DNA from: Bryobacterales bacterium | Lineage (GTDB): Bacteria; Acidobacteriota; Terriglobia; Bryobacterales; Bryobacteraceae | DNA: 43,556 nucleotides | Reading direction: 5' to 3' | Assembly (NCBI GenBank): GCA_026129915.1 | Contig: JAHCHD010000026.1 | Coordinates: 1-43,556, forward strand | In this document: in pieces, positions 15,954 through 24,592 of the stretch | How the letters are laid out: each line of letters begins with the position of its first letter | How positions within the stretch are numbered: position 1 is the first letter of the stretch | Position numbers and translations under genes: made by a program | The notes under the pieces: model-generated | What the model was told of the DNA's origin: nothing | What the model saw: only the letters and a program-made list of their open reading frames with translations | Databases searched by the model: none

Positions 15954-18494
15954 CTAGCACTGAGATCTTTTGCCGATGGCCTTGAGTACTTCCGGGTCTG
16001 GGGCGGCACTGGTGAGTTGCCGCCATGTTGGAGGCTCTGGGAGGTTGCCCAGAGCCGCAATGGACTCGTAGAGGGTGTGGTCGTCGGTGTCAATGGCATG
16101 CAGCCAGCAGGAAACGGTTGCGGCGTGCCGGCTAAGTTGTGGCAGGCTGAGGTAGAGAAAAGCAACGCCGCGCTGGACAATGGCGCGGTAGGGTCCGCGG
16201 AGAGTGCTTCCGCTGCTGGCGATAAACCGCAACAGGGCGGCGAGGGTGAGCCTCACACGTTCCTCGAGTTCCTTTGCCGGGAGGCCACCATCGGGTTCGA
16301 AGTGAGAAGCCTGTTCTGGCAGGGACTCACGTTTGGGCGCTGCTGGTTGAGAGTTGGCATCGAGGAAGGCTGCAAAAATCTCGGGTAGACCGGATGGTGC
16401 GATCACGTCGAATCGGTGTTCGGCGTCTGATGAAGGCGGCACCGGGATCGGTGGCGGGGTTCCATAGCTGACCGAACCGGGGCTTGCGGGTAGGGCGTCC
16501 TCAAAATCTGCGAGGTGGTTCAGGAGGATAGACTTGCCGCGCGGCTGCGCTGATTGCGGGCGATGTTTGGCTACGGAGAGGTGACTTGCGAATGACGCAT
16601 GGAAGCGCTGGTCGCGGGGCATACCTACCGGGACGACGACGGTGTGAGGAACGGCGCCGGCGATGTCGCCATGGCGCTGGTGCGCGGCAACCAGCGCCAT
16701 GGCGGGGCTGGCAAGGCCGTACTCCTGGCTGAGGGTGCACAGGGCGCGGTTTGTGCGGGAAGACTCCCGCGAGGACTTCGGGCCAGAGACGTCTGACGAG
16801 GTGGCGGAAGCGGCGAGTGCATCGATACGTTTCGCGCCAACCAGGAGAGGGGCTACCTCTCCGATGAACGACGGAGCGAGCGCTAGGGTGGTCTGGTGCG
16901 GTTGCTGTTGGATATCCGTCCAGTGGAGGTGCAATGCGGTGGGTGGCTCCCCGTGGCTTTCGCCGTACACCAGCAAGGGGCGGCCGGCGTAGATGTTGCG
17001 GCTGGAGGCGACATGGATGGTGCCGGAGGCGGCTACCTTCACCTCGTGGGCGAGGCGCTCGCGGACTGCGGCAAACAACTCCATCGCCTCTTCGTCGACG
17101 CGTTCGCGGGCAGAGACGAAGCGGGATGTCCCATTGGTGACGCTGGCCATACGGGCAAGGAAGGCGTCCTGGCTTGCCTCGCCGATGCCGAGGCAGTGGA
17201 GAGCGACGCCGCTGCCTGCCAGTCCCCGCAGGACCAAGTCCTGTTCGAAGACCTGGCCATCGGTGATGAGGAGGATAGATCCATTGCCGCCCAGGCACTG
17301 GATGGCATGGCGCAAAGGGGCCAGGATTTCCGTCCCGCCCATCGTGCCGAGGTTGTCAACCCAGGCGCGCGCGGCGCGGACTGCGGTAGGGTGCGCGGGG
17401 ATGATGCCGTCGAGGTAGGACTCGTAGTTGCTGCCAAAAGCTATCAGTGCGAACTCGTCGTGGGGTTGCAGGCAACTGAGGGACGACTTAACGGCGACCT
17501 TGGCCTGTTCGAGGGGAAGCCCCTCCATAGAGCCGGAACAATCCAGCACGAAAGCCACGCGCGAGGGTGACTGCGCACCGGATTGCCCGAAGCAGGGTGA
17601 TGGTACGCGGGCTACCCAGTGAGTGCGCCCGTCCTGGGGCGCGGCATCGGCTTCGTTGGAAGTGTGGGCGCCGGTAACGAGCGCCGGTTGCGATGGCAGG
17701 CAGCCTGTGTAAAGGGTGGCGGCGGTGGCGCTGAAGGGAAGATCGAGGACAAGGTCACGGTCTGGGTGGTCTGAGCTGGCAGCAAGGGTGACAATGCGCG
17801 TGTTCTTCTGCGCGATTTCACGGACACGATGCGAGGGCGAGCGAACGACGCCGAATTCGGACGAGACTTCGAGGGCGAATCCAACCGAGTGCAGTGCGCT
17901 GGCGTCGCGAAACCAGCGGGGAAGAATGAGGTCACCAAAGACCGATGAGGGAAGCTCCAGTTCTCCGGCGCCATCAGGACACTCGATGGAGCGGGCTTGG
18001 CAGTGATAGGAGGGCGCCACGGAGAAGGGAAAGCGGAAGCGGAGATGCTGGTCGTGCGACTCCACCCCGGCAAGGATTTCGAGGGTCACGGAAACTTCTT
18101 CCCCAGGCCGCAGATTGCCAAGGTTCAAGGTGGTGAGGGAATCCTGGTACTGGCGCACATACCCTGCTAGTTTGCCTTCGTCGATCGCCTGCTCGTATTG
18201 CAAGGAGGCCGCCTCAACCGTCTGCAATTGGCTGTTGACCTCAAAGCCATCACCCCGCAGTACAAAGCGACGCAAGGCGGCATCGCGCGGAAGGGCGAAG
18301 GTATATACAGCCTCAATGGGCTGCTGGAGTTCGTGACGGAATTGATACTGCACCCACAGTTGGGCTCCCACGGGATGCACCTTGCCCGTGACCCACAAAC
18401 GCTGCATGGCAAGCCGGATTGGGTTCCCGGTCTTCTCATCGACCACGCCAAAGCCTACGGATTCCAGTTCGTCTGCCGTCGTTCTTCCGTTCAC
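15954..18494 (-). CDS. VIT and von Willebrand factor A domain protein
   Basis: 846 aa from the GTG at 18494, chosen because GGAGG lies eight bases upstream and the GTG overlaps the stop codon of the preceding gene (GTGA). The frame is open for 45 further codons upstream, inside that gene. Residues about 15-150 form a VIT domain (VTGKVHPVGAQLWVQYQF, YTFALPRDAALRRF), and about 308-475 a VWA domain with the MIDAS motif DCSGS near residue 315, GGTEIL and LLITDG. This inter-alpha-trypsin-inhibitor-like pairing usually mediates metal-dependent protein binding. Unlike many relatives there is no signal peptide or membrane segment, so it seems cytoplasmic. The C-terminal 370 residues are without recognisable domain. 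Translational coupling to a MerR-like regulator suggests joint expression. Confidence 0.85.
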   Translation of the reverse strand: MNGRTTADELESVGFGVVDEKTGNPIRLAMQRLWVTGKVHPVGAQLWVQYQFRHELQQPIEAVYTFALPRDAALRRFVLRGDGFEVNSQLQTVEAASLQYEQAIDEGKLAGYVRQYQDSLTTLNLGNLRPGEEVSVTLEILAGVESHDQHLRFRFPFSVAPSYHCQARSIECPDGAGELELPSSVFGDLILPRWFRDASALHSVGFALEVSSEFGVVRSPSHRVREIAQKNTRIVTLAASSDHPDRDLVLDLPFSATAATLYTGCLPSQPALVTGAHTSNEADAAPQDGRTHWVARVPSPCFGQSGAQSPSRVAFVLDCSGSMEGLPLEQAKVAVKSSLSCLQPHDEFALIAFGSNYESYLDGIIPAHPTAVRAARAWVDNLGTMGGTEILAPLRHAIQCLGGNGSILLITDGQVFEQDLVLRGLAGSGVALHCLGIGEASQDAFLARMASVTNGTSRFVSARERVDEEAMELFAAVRERLAHEVKVAASGTIHVASSRNIYAGRPLLVYGESHGEPPTALHLHWTDIQQQPHQTTLALAPSFIGEVAPLLVGAKRIDALAASATSSDVSGPKSSRESSRTNRALCTLSQEYGLASPAMALVAAHQRHGDIAGAVPHTVVVPVGMPRDQRFHASFASHLSVAKHRPQSAQPRGKSILLNHLADFEDALPASPGSVSYGTPPPIPVPPSSDAEHRFDVIAPSGLPEIFAAFLDANSQPAAPKRESLPEQASHFEPDGGLPAKELEERVRLTLAALLRFIASSGSTLRGPYRAIVQRGVAFLYLSLPQLSRHAATVSCWLHAIDTDDHTLYESIAALGNLPEPPTWRQLTSAAPDPEVLKAIGKRSQC

Positions 18495-18883
18495 TGCGAT
18501 TCCTCCGTGCTGATTTCCGCGAGCCGCTGCCCGAACTCCGCGATGGCCCTCCGCACCGCTCGCTGGCGCCAGGGGCTGAGATTGCCTTGAACCCACACCT
18601 GCACGCCATCCGCAACAGGAATCTGCCACCAGGCGATGGGCGCCACCACGGGGCGAGTCTCTGAGGACTTCGCGCCGGTGGAAATCTCCCTTAGGGTAAG
18701 CCCCTGCTCCTGCTGGCTTTGGATTTCCAGGAGCCGCGCCAGATGGGATTGGCTATAGCTGGCGTTGCGGCCAGCTATATCAGGCCCGGGCACGAGGCCG
18801 CGAGAGATCCAGAAGCGGATGGTGCGACGGCTGACGCCAGAGGCATCCGCCAGTTGGTCAAGGGTGAAGGACTTGGCAATCAC
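18491..18883 (-). CDS. MerR-type HTH protein coupled to the VIT/VWA gene
   Basis: 130 aa from the GTG at 18883. The winged-helix head of the MerR family is clear: FTLDQLADASGVSRRTIRFW (about 6-25), then SRGLVPGPD and the YSQSHLARLLEI helix. The remaining 70 residues (WWQIPVADGVQVWV...) are not a known effector domain and lack metal-binding cysteines. The frame stays open up to a TTG at 19078, but the extra 65 residues look unlike the family and contain a promoter-like element, so the short form is preferred. Its stop overlaps the start of the VIT/VWA gene by four bases. Probable regulator of its own operon; signal unknown. Confidence 0.65.
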   Translation of the reverse strand: MIAKSFTLDQLADASGVSRRTIRFWISRGLVPGPDIAGRNASYSQSHLARLLEIQSQQEQGLTLREISTGAKSSETRPVVAPIAWWQIPVADGVQVWVQGNLSPWRQRAVRRAIAEFGQRLAEISTEESQ

Positions 18884-19230
18884 TTCTTGATAGTAGGCGA
18901 CAAATATGTCACTGTCAAGAACTGTCTCTTTAAAAGAATGGCAGAATGCCGCCCAGGCTTGGGCACCCAGCCAACCGGGTAAAGCCTCCAGGACGAGATG
19001 AGCGCTGGTGCTGGACCAAAGATAGTCCAGCGCCGGACAATTCGATGCACGAGAATCGTCATCAGCCAGTGGGCCCAAACGCGGAGTCCCACCACGATGG
19101 GCGAGGCAGCAAGTCGAACAGATAGGTCAGGCGGTGAAGACCATCGAACGAGATTTCGCCGCGGCAGTTACCGCGCTTGGAGCAGCGATTCCCACCGTAC
19201 CTGAGGCGCTCGTGAGCAGCGAAGTGGCAC
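18884..19230. other. Ambiguous stretch with possible gene debris
   Basis: 347 bases between the MerR-like gene and the serine hydrolase gene. On the plus strand a frame is open from about 19026 to 19289 and contains a protein-like helical stretch (around EQIGQAVKTIERDFAAAV), but it has no ribosome site and runs into the end of the serine hydrolase. On the minus strand the TTG-started extension of the MerR frame is also open. Neither reading is recognisable; this may be eroded coding DNA. Confidence 0.3.
18890..18918 (-). promoter_or_regulatory. Promoter with internal dyad before the MerR-type gene
   Basis: On the minus strand a perfect TTGACA (18913-18918) and TACTAT (18890-18895) are 17 bases apart. 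The spacer holds GACA-TATT-TGTC, a dyad as expected for a MerR-family operator lying between the two hexamers. The -10 box ends six bases before the GTG at 18883, implying a leaderless transcript. Confidence 0.5.
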
Positions 19231-20637
19231 TCATGGTGCCGTTTCGACGATGCGGGTTGCGTGAAACTCCCGCAGCCCCAGCAGGCTGATCACGACCTTG
19301 GGGCAACTCCCGTGCCCGTCGCAGGCAAACTCCAGTTCCACTGGAGAGTTCGGACCCTGAAATCGTGACACGGAGTGAGCCACCAGGGCCACCTCTCTGC
19401 CATTCGCCTCGGCACGCAGCCGGCTGCCCTCACGCTTGATGGCGATCTCCTCACCCATGTTCCGGAGAATGGTCTCCGGCGCTTCGATGCGATATCTCCC
19501 GACGTACCGGTCAAGGATCTCTGAAGGAATTGAAACAGGCTCCGCGACTGCAACGGCCTTCAATTTGCTCGCGAGCCACACATCGACAATCTGGTGGGTA
19601 AGCGCGCCTGCATCAGGAAGCTTGCCCGGCGGTCGCATCTCCACATTTGAGAGAACAACCACCGCAAGGTCTTCGTCCGGGTAGAGCGCGAAGTATGCAT
19701 TGAACCCTCCAATATCTCCCCCGTGTCCGGCCTCACGCAGTCCCCTGTAGTTCCGGGTCATCCAGCCAAGGCCGTAAACCACGCTCCGACCGTCGCTCAG
19801 AACCTGCGGAGTGGTTGCCCGGAGGAGCATTTCCTTGCCAAGAATCTTGCCGGACCGGAGCCCCCGCACAAGCCGAAGCATGTCCTCGGCGGAGGAGTAC
19901 AAGCCGCCGGCGGCGTAGGCTCCATTCGCGTCGCCGAGGTCCACTGCCAGGTATCTGCCGTCCGCCCCTGCCTGGTATCCGGCGGCACGCCCTGTCAAGT
20001 CCCGCAAGCGGTCGAATCCGGTGTCTTTCATCTCCAAGGGAGCGAGAATCTGCCCGTACACACACTCCTCCCAACTCGCGCCGGTAACGCGCTCAATGAT
20101 CCTTCCGAGCATGTGGTATCCCGTGTTGCTGTAGTTGATGCGCGACCCCGGTTCAAACTCAAGGGCGGAGGTCTTCACCGCACTCTCGGGGATGAAGTCT
20201 GGCACGCCGGCGGTGTGGCCAAGCAGGTGACGGATCTTCACGGCACGGGCGAACGGCAGGTCCGGAAAAAACTTCTCCAAAGAATCGTCCAAAGACAGCT
20301 TCTCTCGCTCGGCGAGTTGGAGCACCGCAATCGCGGTTAGCGTCTTCGTCACGGAGCCAATGCGGAACCGGGTCCTGGGAGTGACGGCGACTCCCCCTGC
20401 GATGTCGGCCATGCCGTAGCCTTTCGACAGCACGACGGTGTCACCCTGAAGCACTGCAACCGCGGCGCCGGGCATACTCCCGTCACCAACGACGGAGAAC
20501 AGCGCGTCCACGGTCTGGATCTTCCTGGCCAGCCCATCGACGGAACTCTCCTCTCCCGGAGATGCACCCGCCAGCAGGAAAAGACTCGCCACAATCGCGC
20601 ACAGGCGCATGGCAGTAATGGGAGTTCCGGACTTCAT
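19231..20637 (-). CDS. Secreted serine hydrolase, beta-lactamase/class C-like (S12)
   Basis: 468 aa from the ATG at 20637. The frame is open to 20754, but the export signal (AMRLCAIVASLFLLAGASPG) sits directly after this start. Family S12/class C penicillin-binding-type fold: SVTK at 95-98 gives the nucleophile serine and lysine, YSN at 169-171 is the YxN motif, and HGGDIGGF near 300 replaces the KTG box as in many esterase or peptidase members. The C-terminal 110 residues form an extra beta domain often seen in this group. Likely a periplasmic D-aminopeptidase, esterase or carboxypeptidase. No transpeptidase or resistance role is implied by context. Confidence 0.85.
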   Translation of the reverse strand: MKSGTPITAMRLCAIVASLFLLAGASPGEESSVDGLARKIQTVDALFSVVGDGSMPGAAVAVLQGDTVVLSKGYGMADIAGGVAVTPRTRFRIGSVTKTLTAIAVLQLAEREKLSLDDSLEKFFPDLPFARAVKIRHLLGHTAGVPDFIPESAVKTSALEFEPGSRINYSNTGYHMLGRIIERVTGASWEECVYGQILAPLEMKDTGFDRLRDLTGRAAGYQAGADGRYLAVDLGDANGAYAAGGLYSSAEDMLRLVRGLRSGKILGKEMLLRATTPQVLSDGRSVVYGLGWMTRNYRGLREAGHGGDIGGFNAYFALYPDEDLAVVVLSNVEMRPPGKLPDAGALTHQIVDVWLASKLKAVAVAEPVSIPSEILDRYVGRYRIEAPETILRNMGEEIAIKREGSRLRAEANGREVALVAHSVSRFQGPNSPVELEFACDGHGSCPKVVISLLGLREFHATRIVETAP

Positions 20638-20763
20638 ACTCTGCAGCATATACAAAGCGTTACGGCAACAGGAGGCCAGATGTTCCCGTAGGGTGCTTGG
20701 CTTTGCGTGTCGGTGTTCTTCGCAACCGCAGGCGAACCTGTCACCTCGTCCCATCTGCCGGCA

Positions 20764-22416
20764 CTAGCGCGATGGTTGCCCACGACGTGCAGCCAGCTCG
20801 TCTACTACCAGCAAAGGTGATGGTGGTTTGGGATACGAGCCCTTGATGGTTTCGCGGCCAATCTCCTTGTAGAACGACTGCACCGCGGCCTCATCCGCGA
20901 GATGCTTTACGCTGCCATCGGGCATGAACGCGGTGGCGCCCCCTCGGAAGCCCGCAAACTGATCCTGCGCGCCGTGCAGCACGCGCGGCATGTCGAGTTT
21001 CTCGTTCACCCCCTTGGCAAAACGGGCAACGATCGGGCTGCTGATGTCTGCAGGGGCCTCCTCTTTTATGGCGTGCAAGGCGATGTTGCGTCCGGGCGCG
21101 CTGGGGTCCACCACACCCATCAAATCGTAGTCTCCCACCACGGGCTTCTTGAGCGCAGGATCAATCACCTGGCCTTTTTCCACTTTCCAGAAGGCGCCGT
21201 CGATCCTGAGTTCCTCCATTACAGGCTTACCGTTGAGGACCTTGCCGGGAATCGGACGACGCGCGACTCCGTCTGCGTCGACGACAAAGTAGCGCAGTTC
21301 GTGAGCTCGCTTGAGGTCCGCGGGAGCAGTGGCCATCACCACTCCGGTTCGCTGGTCAGTGTGGAACTTGATGCTTAGCGGCTTACCGGGGCATCCCTTG
21401 CGGATGAGTTCGGTGGACGCAGGGTTGGTATCGCGTACCAAAGCAATCACGTTCTGCTTTCGTGCAGTCTCGCGGAAGGCATTGAAATGGGGTTCGGTCA
21501 TTCCGGATTGGCGGATGTACTGCCCACCCGCCGCACGTGACGCTGTGCGCGCCCCTGTACGCTCCAGTGCTTCCTTGGCGATCTCCTTCGTTGCTCCGTG
21601 AAACGACACGGCACCGCCCTTGCCTATGGCTCGCCGGCTCAGCGAACTCAGCAGTTTCCTTCCCACTGCCACTCCCAGATTTGCGAGTCCTCTGCCGAGT
21701 AAGACCGCGTCAAGCAACCAGAAATCCGATTGCTCGAGGCCAACGTAGTCAACCGACAGGGCCGCGACCACCTCACCATCTATGCCAGTGAGCACCTGAT
21801 AGTTGACTTCTGATGCGCCAAACTCGAACCAGAAATTGAGGTCCGGATTCTTCCTGCTTACGTAGACGGGGATTCCCAGTTCAAGGGCCGTATCCATGCC
21901 CAGGTTGCCGTTTACTCCAATCGGTATCCACAAGCGGCGCGCGTTGATCTTGCCTACGTGGCCGATTACCGTCAAGCCGTCGACTACGGGTTCCATGGTG
22001 CGAGGGCCACTGTGCTTTACGCCGTGGACAAGTTTCGAGTACTCCTCCTCAAATGGAGTAGCAAAGCGAGCAAAGTCCTGGTTGATCTTCTCCACCATAA
22101 ACGTAGGGGTAAGCCCTTGGCCTGTGAACCGCATCGCCTTCCACCGCAGTTGCGAAGGATGATAGGTAGCTGGCTTCGTCTGCAGGCTCGGCGGGATGCC
22201 GCCCTGGAACATAGGCGGCAGTGGTGTGCCATCTGGCAAGCGCACTGGCGCGCCGGGCTGGATGAAACCTGCCTGTTGCATCTGGCTGCGAGTCATTAAG
22301 GAGCTTGCTGGGTTCGAGCGCATCGGTGGATGCGAGGACACTCCGCTTGGATTGCATTTTGGTCCGTAGGAGCCATCGGGCAAATAGGTGCGGTGGTGGA
22401 CTTCTTGTTGATTCAT
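20764..22416 (-). CDS. Putative adenylate-cyclase-toxin-like protein (edema factor/ExoY/CyaA-like C-terminus)
   Basis: 550 aa from the ATG at 22416, which has GTGAGG seven bases upstream; the open frame before it (to 22629) is unlike protein. Residues 1-300 are unrecognised: a Pro/Gly-rich head, then a mixed region ending in hydrophobic helices (about 225-260). Residues about 306-530 follow the class II adenylate cyclase order. MTEPHFNAFRETARKQN and VIALVRDTNPASTELI match the N-terminal lobe (R328 where edema factor has R329); K345 and K350 fall near its two lysines; VVGDYDLMGV gives the metal pair D429/D431; VNEKL then VLHGAQDQ and TAFMPDG match the switch histidine (H481). The GKSSDWGP block is not conserved and the lysine spacing is five rather than seven. 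No signal peptide. Could be an injected effector, a polymorphic toxin or an inactive relative. Confidence 0.55.
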   Translation of the reverse strand: MNQQEVHHRTYLPDGSYGPKCNPSGVSSHPPMRSNPASSLMTRSQMQQAGFIQPGAPVRLPDGTPLPPMFQGGIPPSLQTKPATYHPSQLRWKAMRFTGQGLTPTFMVEKINQDFARFATPFEEEYSKLVHGVKHSGPRTMEPVVDGLTVIGHVGKINARRLWIPIGVNGNLGMDTALELGIPVYVSRKNPDLNFWFEFGASEVNYQVLTGIDGEVVAALSVDYVGLEQSDFWLLDAVLLGRGLANLGVAVGRKLLSSLSRRAIGKGGAVSFHGATKEIAKEALERTGARTASRAAGGQYIRQSGMTEPHFNAFRETARKQNVIALVRDTNPASTELIRKGCPGKPLSIKFHTDQRTGVVMATAPADLKRAHELRYFVVDADGVARRPIPGKVLNGKPVMEELRIDGAFWKVEKGQVIDPALKKPVVGDYDLMGVVDPSAPGRNIALHAIKEEAPADISSPIVARFAKGVNEKLDMPRVLHGAQDQFAGFRGGATAFMPDGSVKHLADEAAVQSFYKEIGRETIKGSYPKPPSPLLVVDELAARRGQPSR

Positions 22417-22615
22417 ATATGGCCTCACGAGTGGCTTTGCATCTTGCCACCCATGAGTAGTCGCGCAAAGTAGTAGGCAGATTCGTTCAAATCTTCGAAT
22501 CGAAGTGGAGTGGAATGCTTGCGGTCCGGGAACGGCGGGGACGCCTTGAATGCTTCGGGGAGAAGTGGTAGCGCCGCACTTCCGCGCCAGATCGGCCCTG
22601 GATGAAACCGTTTGC

Positions 22616-22627
22616 GTTTGCGCAAAC
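22616..22627. repeat. 12-bp perfect palindrome upstream of the cyclase-like gene
   Basis: GTTTGCGCAAAC, preceded by a partial direct copy (GTTTGCG). It lies 200 bases before the start at 22416, in the 257-base gap after the outer-membrane protein gene. Possible operator; no promoter hexamers found beside it. Confidence 0.3.
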
Positions 22628-22673
22628 ACCTAGATCTCGCGGTTGATCCGAAATGGCTACCGCTATAAGCAGA

Positions 22674-23273
22674 TTAGAACCGCCAACCCACGCCGATGCG
22701 GAACATTGCATTGGGCAGTATGTAGGCGTGCTGCATGAGCACCTCGCCACGAATCAGCAGACTGCGCGTCGGGTTTACGACGACGCCGGTTTTGTAACCG
22801 ATAGGTGCGAATTCATTGCCGGTGGATGAAAAGTGCCGCACAACGGGTTCGGGGTCGCTGGATTGCTGAACGAGGTGGCGTCCGCTGTTCGACTTGTATT
22901 GGAGGCCGGGTCCGAAGCCAACGAACCAGTAGGCCCGCTCCGTGCCGCGGCGATACTGGATGTGTCCCGACACGATGATTCTGCGTGTCCGACGTCCGAA
23001 TCCCTGACTATCAAAGTCTACTTGTTGCCCGGTAGCGAGGTCAGCCTCCACCGCCCAACGGCGCGCAAACGGGATCGTTACCGTTCCACCGTACGCGGCG
23101 GAACTGCCGTCCCAGCCTTCGTCGGCACCGTATCGCAGTGCGCCGTAGTGGCCGATGATCTCAGGGCGCTTAGGAGGCTCACACAGCAGGGCGGGCGACA
23201 GGAGGCAGGTTGAGATCGATCCCGCGAGTAACCGAGTGAACCACGATAGCGGCATACGAACTTCCGGTCGCAT
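22674..23273 (-). CDS. Small outer-membrane beta-barrel protein
   Basis: 199 aa; a second ATG at residue 7 (23255) is an equally good start. Signal peptide within about 8-31 (FTRLLAGSISTCLLSPALLC). The mature part alternates short amphipathic strands with turns (AYGGTVTIPFARRWAVEADL, AYWFVGFGPGLQY) and ends RIGVGWRF, with the terminal phenylalanine of outer-membrane barrels. This matches the OmpA/OmpW-like 8-strand type in length. Function unknown. Same strand as the downstream cyclase-like gene but 257 bases apart, so linkage is uncertain. Confidence 0.65.
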   Translation of the reverse strand: MRPEVRMPLSWFTRLLAGSISTCLLSPALLCEPPKRPEIIGHYGALRYGADEGWDGSSAAYGGTVTIPFARRWAVEADLATGQQVDFDSQGFGRRTRRIIVSGHIQYRRGTERAYWFVGFGPGLQYKSNSGRHLVQQSSDPEPVVRHFSSTGNEFAPIGYKTGVVVNPTRSLLIRGEVLMQHAYILPNAMFRIGVGWRF

Positions 23274-23282
23274 TATCTCAAA

Positions 23283-23597
23283 CCTTCACGATTCACGAAA
23301 AGCAGCGACTGCTGTCTTGGATTCGGCTTCAGGCTCGCCGTGTACCTTCCCAAGGATCTTGCCAAGATACTTCCGCGCGATGGGGGCAAACGGCTGCGGG
23401 TGCACGGCGAGCTGGATGTGTATCCGTTTCGCGCGGCGTGAAACCCTGCCGACGGCCCGTGGTAGCTGATGTTGCCTAAGCGGATGCTGAGTGAGGCTAC
23501 TACAGGTTGGGCAACTGGCTGCGTGTCCAGTTTCGACTTGAAGTCCGGCGGCCGCGCCCGTAGGTTGCTCCAAGGCGCGGCCGGCGGCCATATCTAG
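23283..23597 (+). pseudogene. DUF1905-like gene killed by two nonsense codons
   Basis: One continuous plus-strand frame reads VYLPKDLAKILPRDGGKRLR, VHGELDVYPFRAA, TGA (23439-23441), NPADGPW, TAG (23463-23465), LMLPKRMLSEATTG, ATGCVSSFDL. This is the pattern of the small DUF1905 domain (strand-rich protein with a conserved LMLPK...K helix), in which the two stops stand where Trp and Tyr are usual. No start codon or ribosome site is visible upstream, so the 5' end is also damaged. No frameshift is needed, suggesting decay by point mutation. Confidence 0.5.
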
Positions 23598-23657
23598 ACT
23601 ACGCGGTTGCGCCGCGTGGACTCGGCAAACACTGAGTCGCTGGTTCGCTACTACCCC

Positions 23658-24395
23658 TCACTGAGTCCTCCGCTTGTTGTGCATCTTGCGAGACACCACT
23701 AACACCGCTAGCCCAAGAGCCGTGAGCGCCAGGCTTGCCGGTTCTGGAACGGGAGAGGTCGATGTTTCCCCGGAAAACGACAGCCTCACGTTGTCATAAT
23801 TCCCTTGCTGGTTGGGCGAACTCAACCGAATGCCGATTGCTTTGCCAACATCCTCCAGCAATCCTGTGTACATTACTGTGTGGGTTGCCCAGCCGCCTTC
23901 GGGAGCGGCCACCGTGCTCGCGAAAATGGGAACGCCACCGATGAGCAAAGCCACTGTTCCCGTCTGCTCGAAGTTCTTACGGTTCCCGACCTCCACAAGA
24001 AGCGTGTAAACCAACCCCTCAACCACAGTTTCGTTTACGGTTTGTTCGAGAAATCCAAAAGCAGTGAACCCGGTGACTTCGCCGTCCGGCACGCTATCAA
24101 AATGGAACACGTTGTTGCCGGGTCTGAAGCTCCCGGCGCTGGAATGGGACCAGCCCGGAACCGGTCCATTGTTGAACGCGCAGTTCGAGCCGCAGTCTGC
24201 CATGGGATTGAACTCCTCAAAGGAGTGGTTTTCGACAGTGATAGGCCCCGCTACTGCCATGTAAGCGAAAAGCATCCCAGCGCTTAGTGCCCGAAAGCCA
24301 TCGGAACGGACTGGGCAGTACAGTGCTTCTCGCGCGAAAGCGAGGAACTGTAGTAGCCCGCGCGTCCATTGGATCGTGTAACTTCGTTTTGACAT
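23658..24395 (-). CDS. PEP-CTERM sorted extracellular protein
   Basis: 245 aa from the ATG at 24395, which has AGGAG six bases upstream; the frame is open to 24443. A hydrophobic export segment lies near 36-52. The middle begins VENHSFEEF, the usual start of jelly-roll-like carbohydrate-binding PEP-CTERM proteins, and contains YDNVRLSF near its end. The C-terminus VPEPASLALTALGLAVLVV followed by SRKMHNKRR is a textbook PEP-CTERM signal: VPEP box, membrane helix, basic tail. It is cut by an exosortase that must be encoded elsewhere. Likely part of exopolysaccharide or biofilm matrix. Confidence 0.88.
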   Translation of the reverse strand: MSKRSYTIQWTRGLLQFLAFAREALYCPVRSDGFRALSAGMLFAYMAVAGPITVENHSFEEFNPMADCGSNCAFNNGPVPGWSHSSAGSFRPGNNVFHFDSVPDGEVTGFTAFGFLEQTVNETVVEGLVYTLLVEVGNRKNFEQTGTVALLIGGVPIFASTVAAPEGGWATHTVMYTGLLEDVGKAIGIRLSSPNQQGNYDNVRLSFSGETSTSPVPEPASLALTALGLAVLVVSRKMHNKRRTQ

Positions 24396-24592
24396 AGGTA
24401 TCTCCTTAGCTGGCACGCGCGAGCCGGAAACGGAATGGACCACAAGGAACTAGATTTTGAGCAATCTCGCCAGGAGAACTCGTCACCCGGCTTCGCTGCA
24501 CTGTCGCGGCGAGCATGGGGGGCGGGATGGAACGGAACTCCTGCCCGGGTCTGAACCCCAGGGATTGCGAGGGAGATTGTCGGCAGCTACTG

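Noticed and set aside
20638..20754. N-terminal extension of the serine hydrolase
   Set aside because: It would place 39 polar, Cys/His-rich residues before a normal signal peptide; the ATG at 20637 explains export better.
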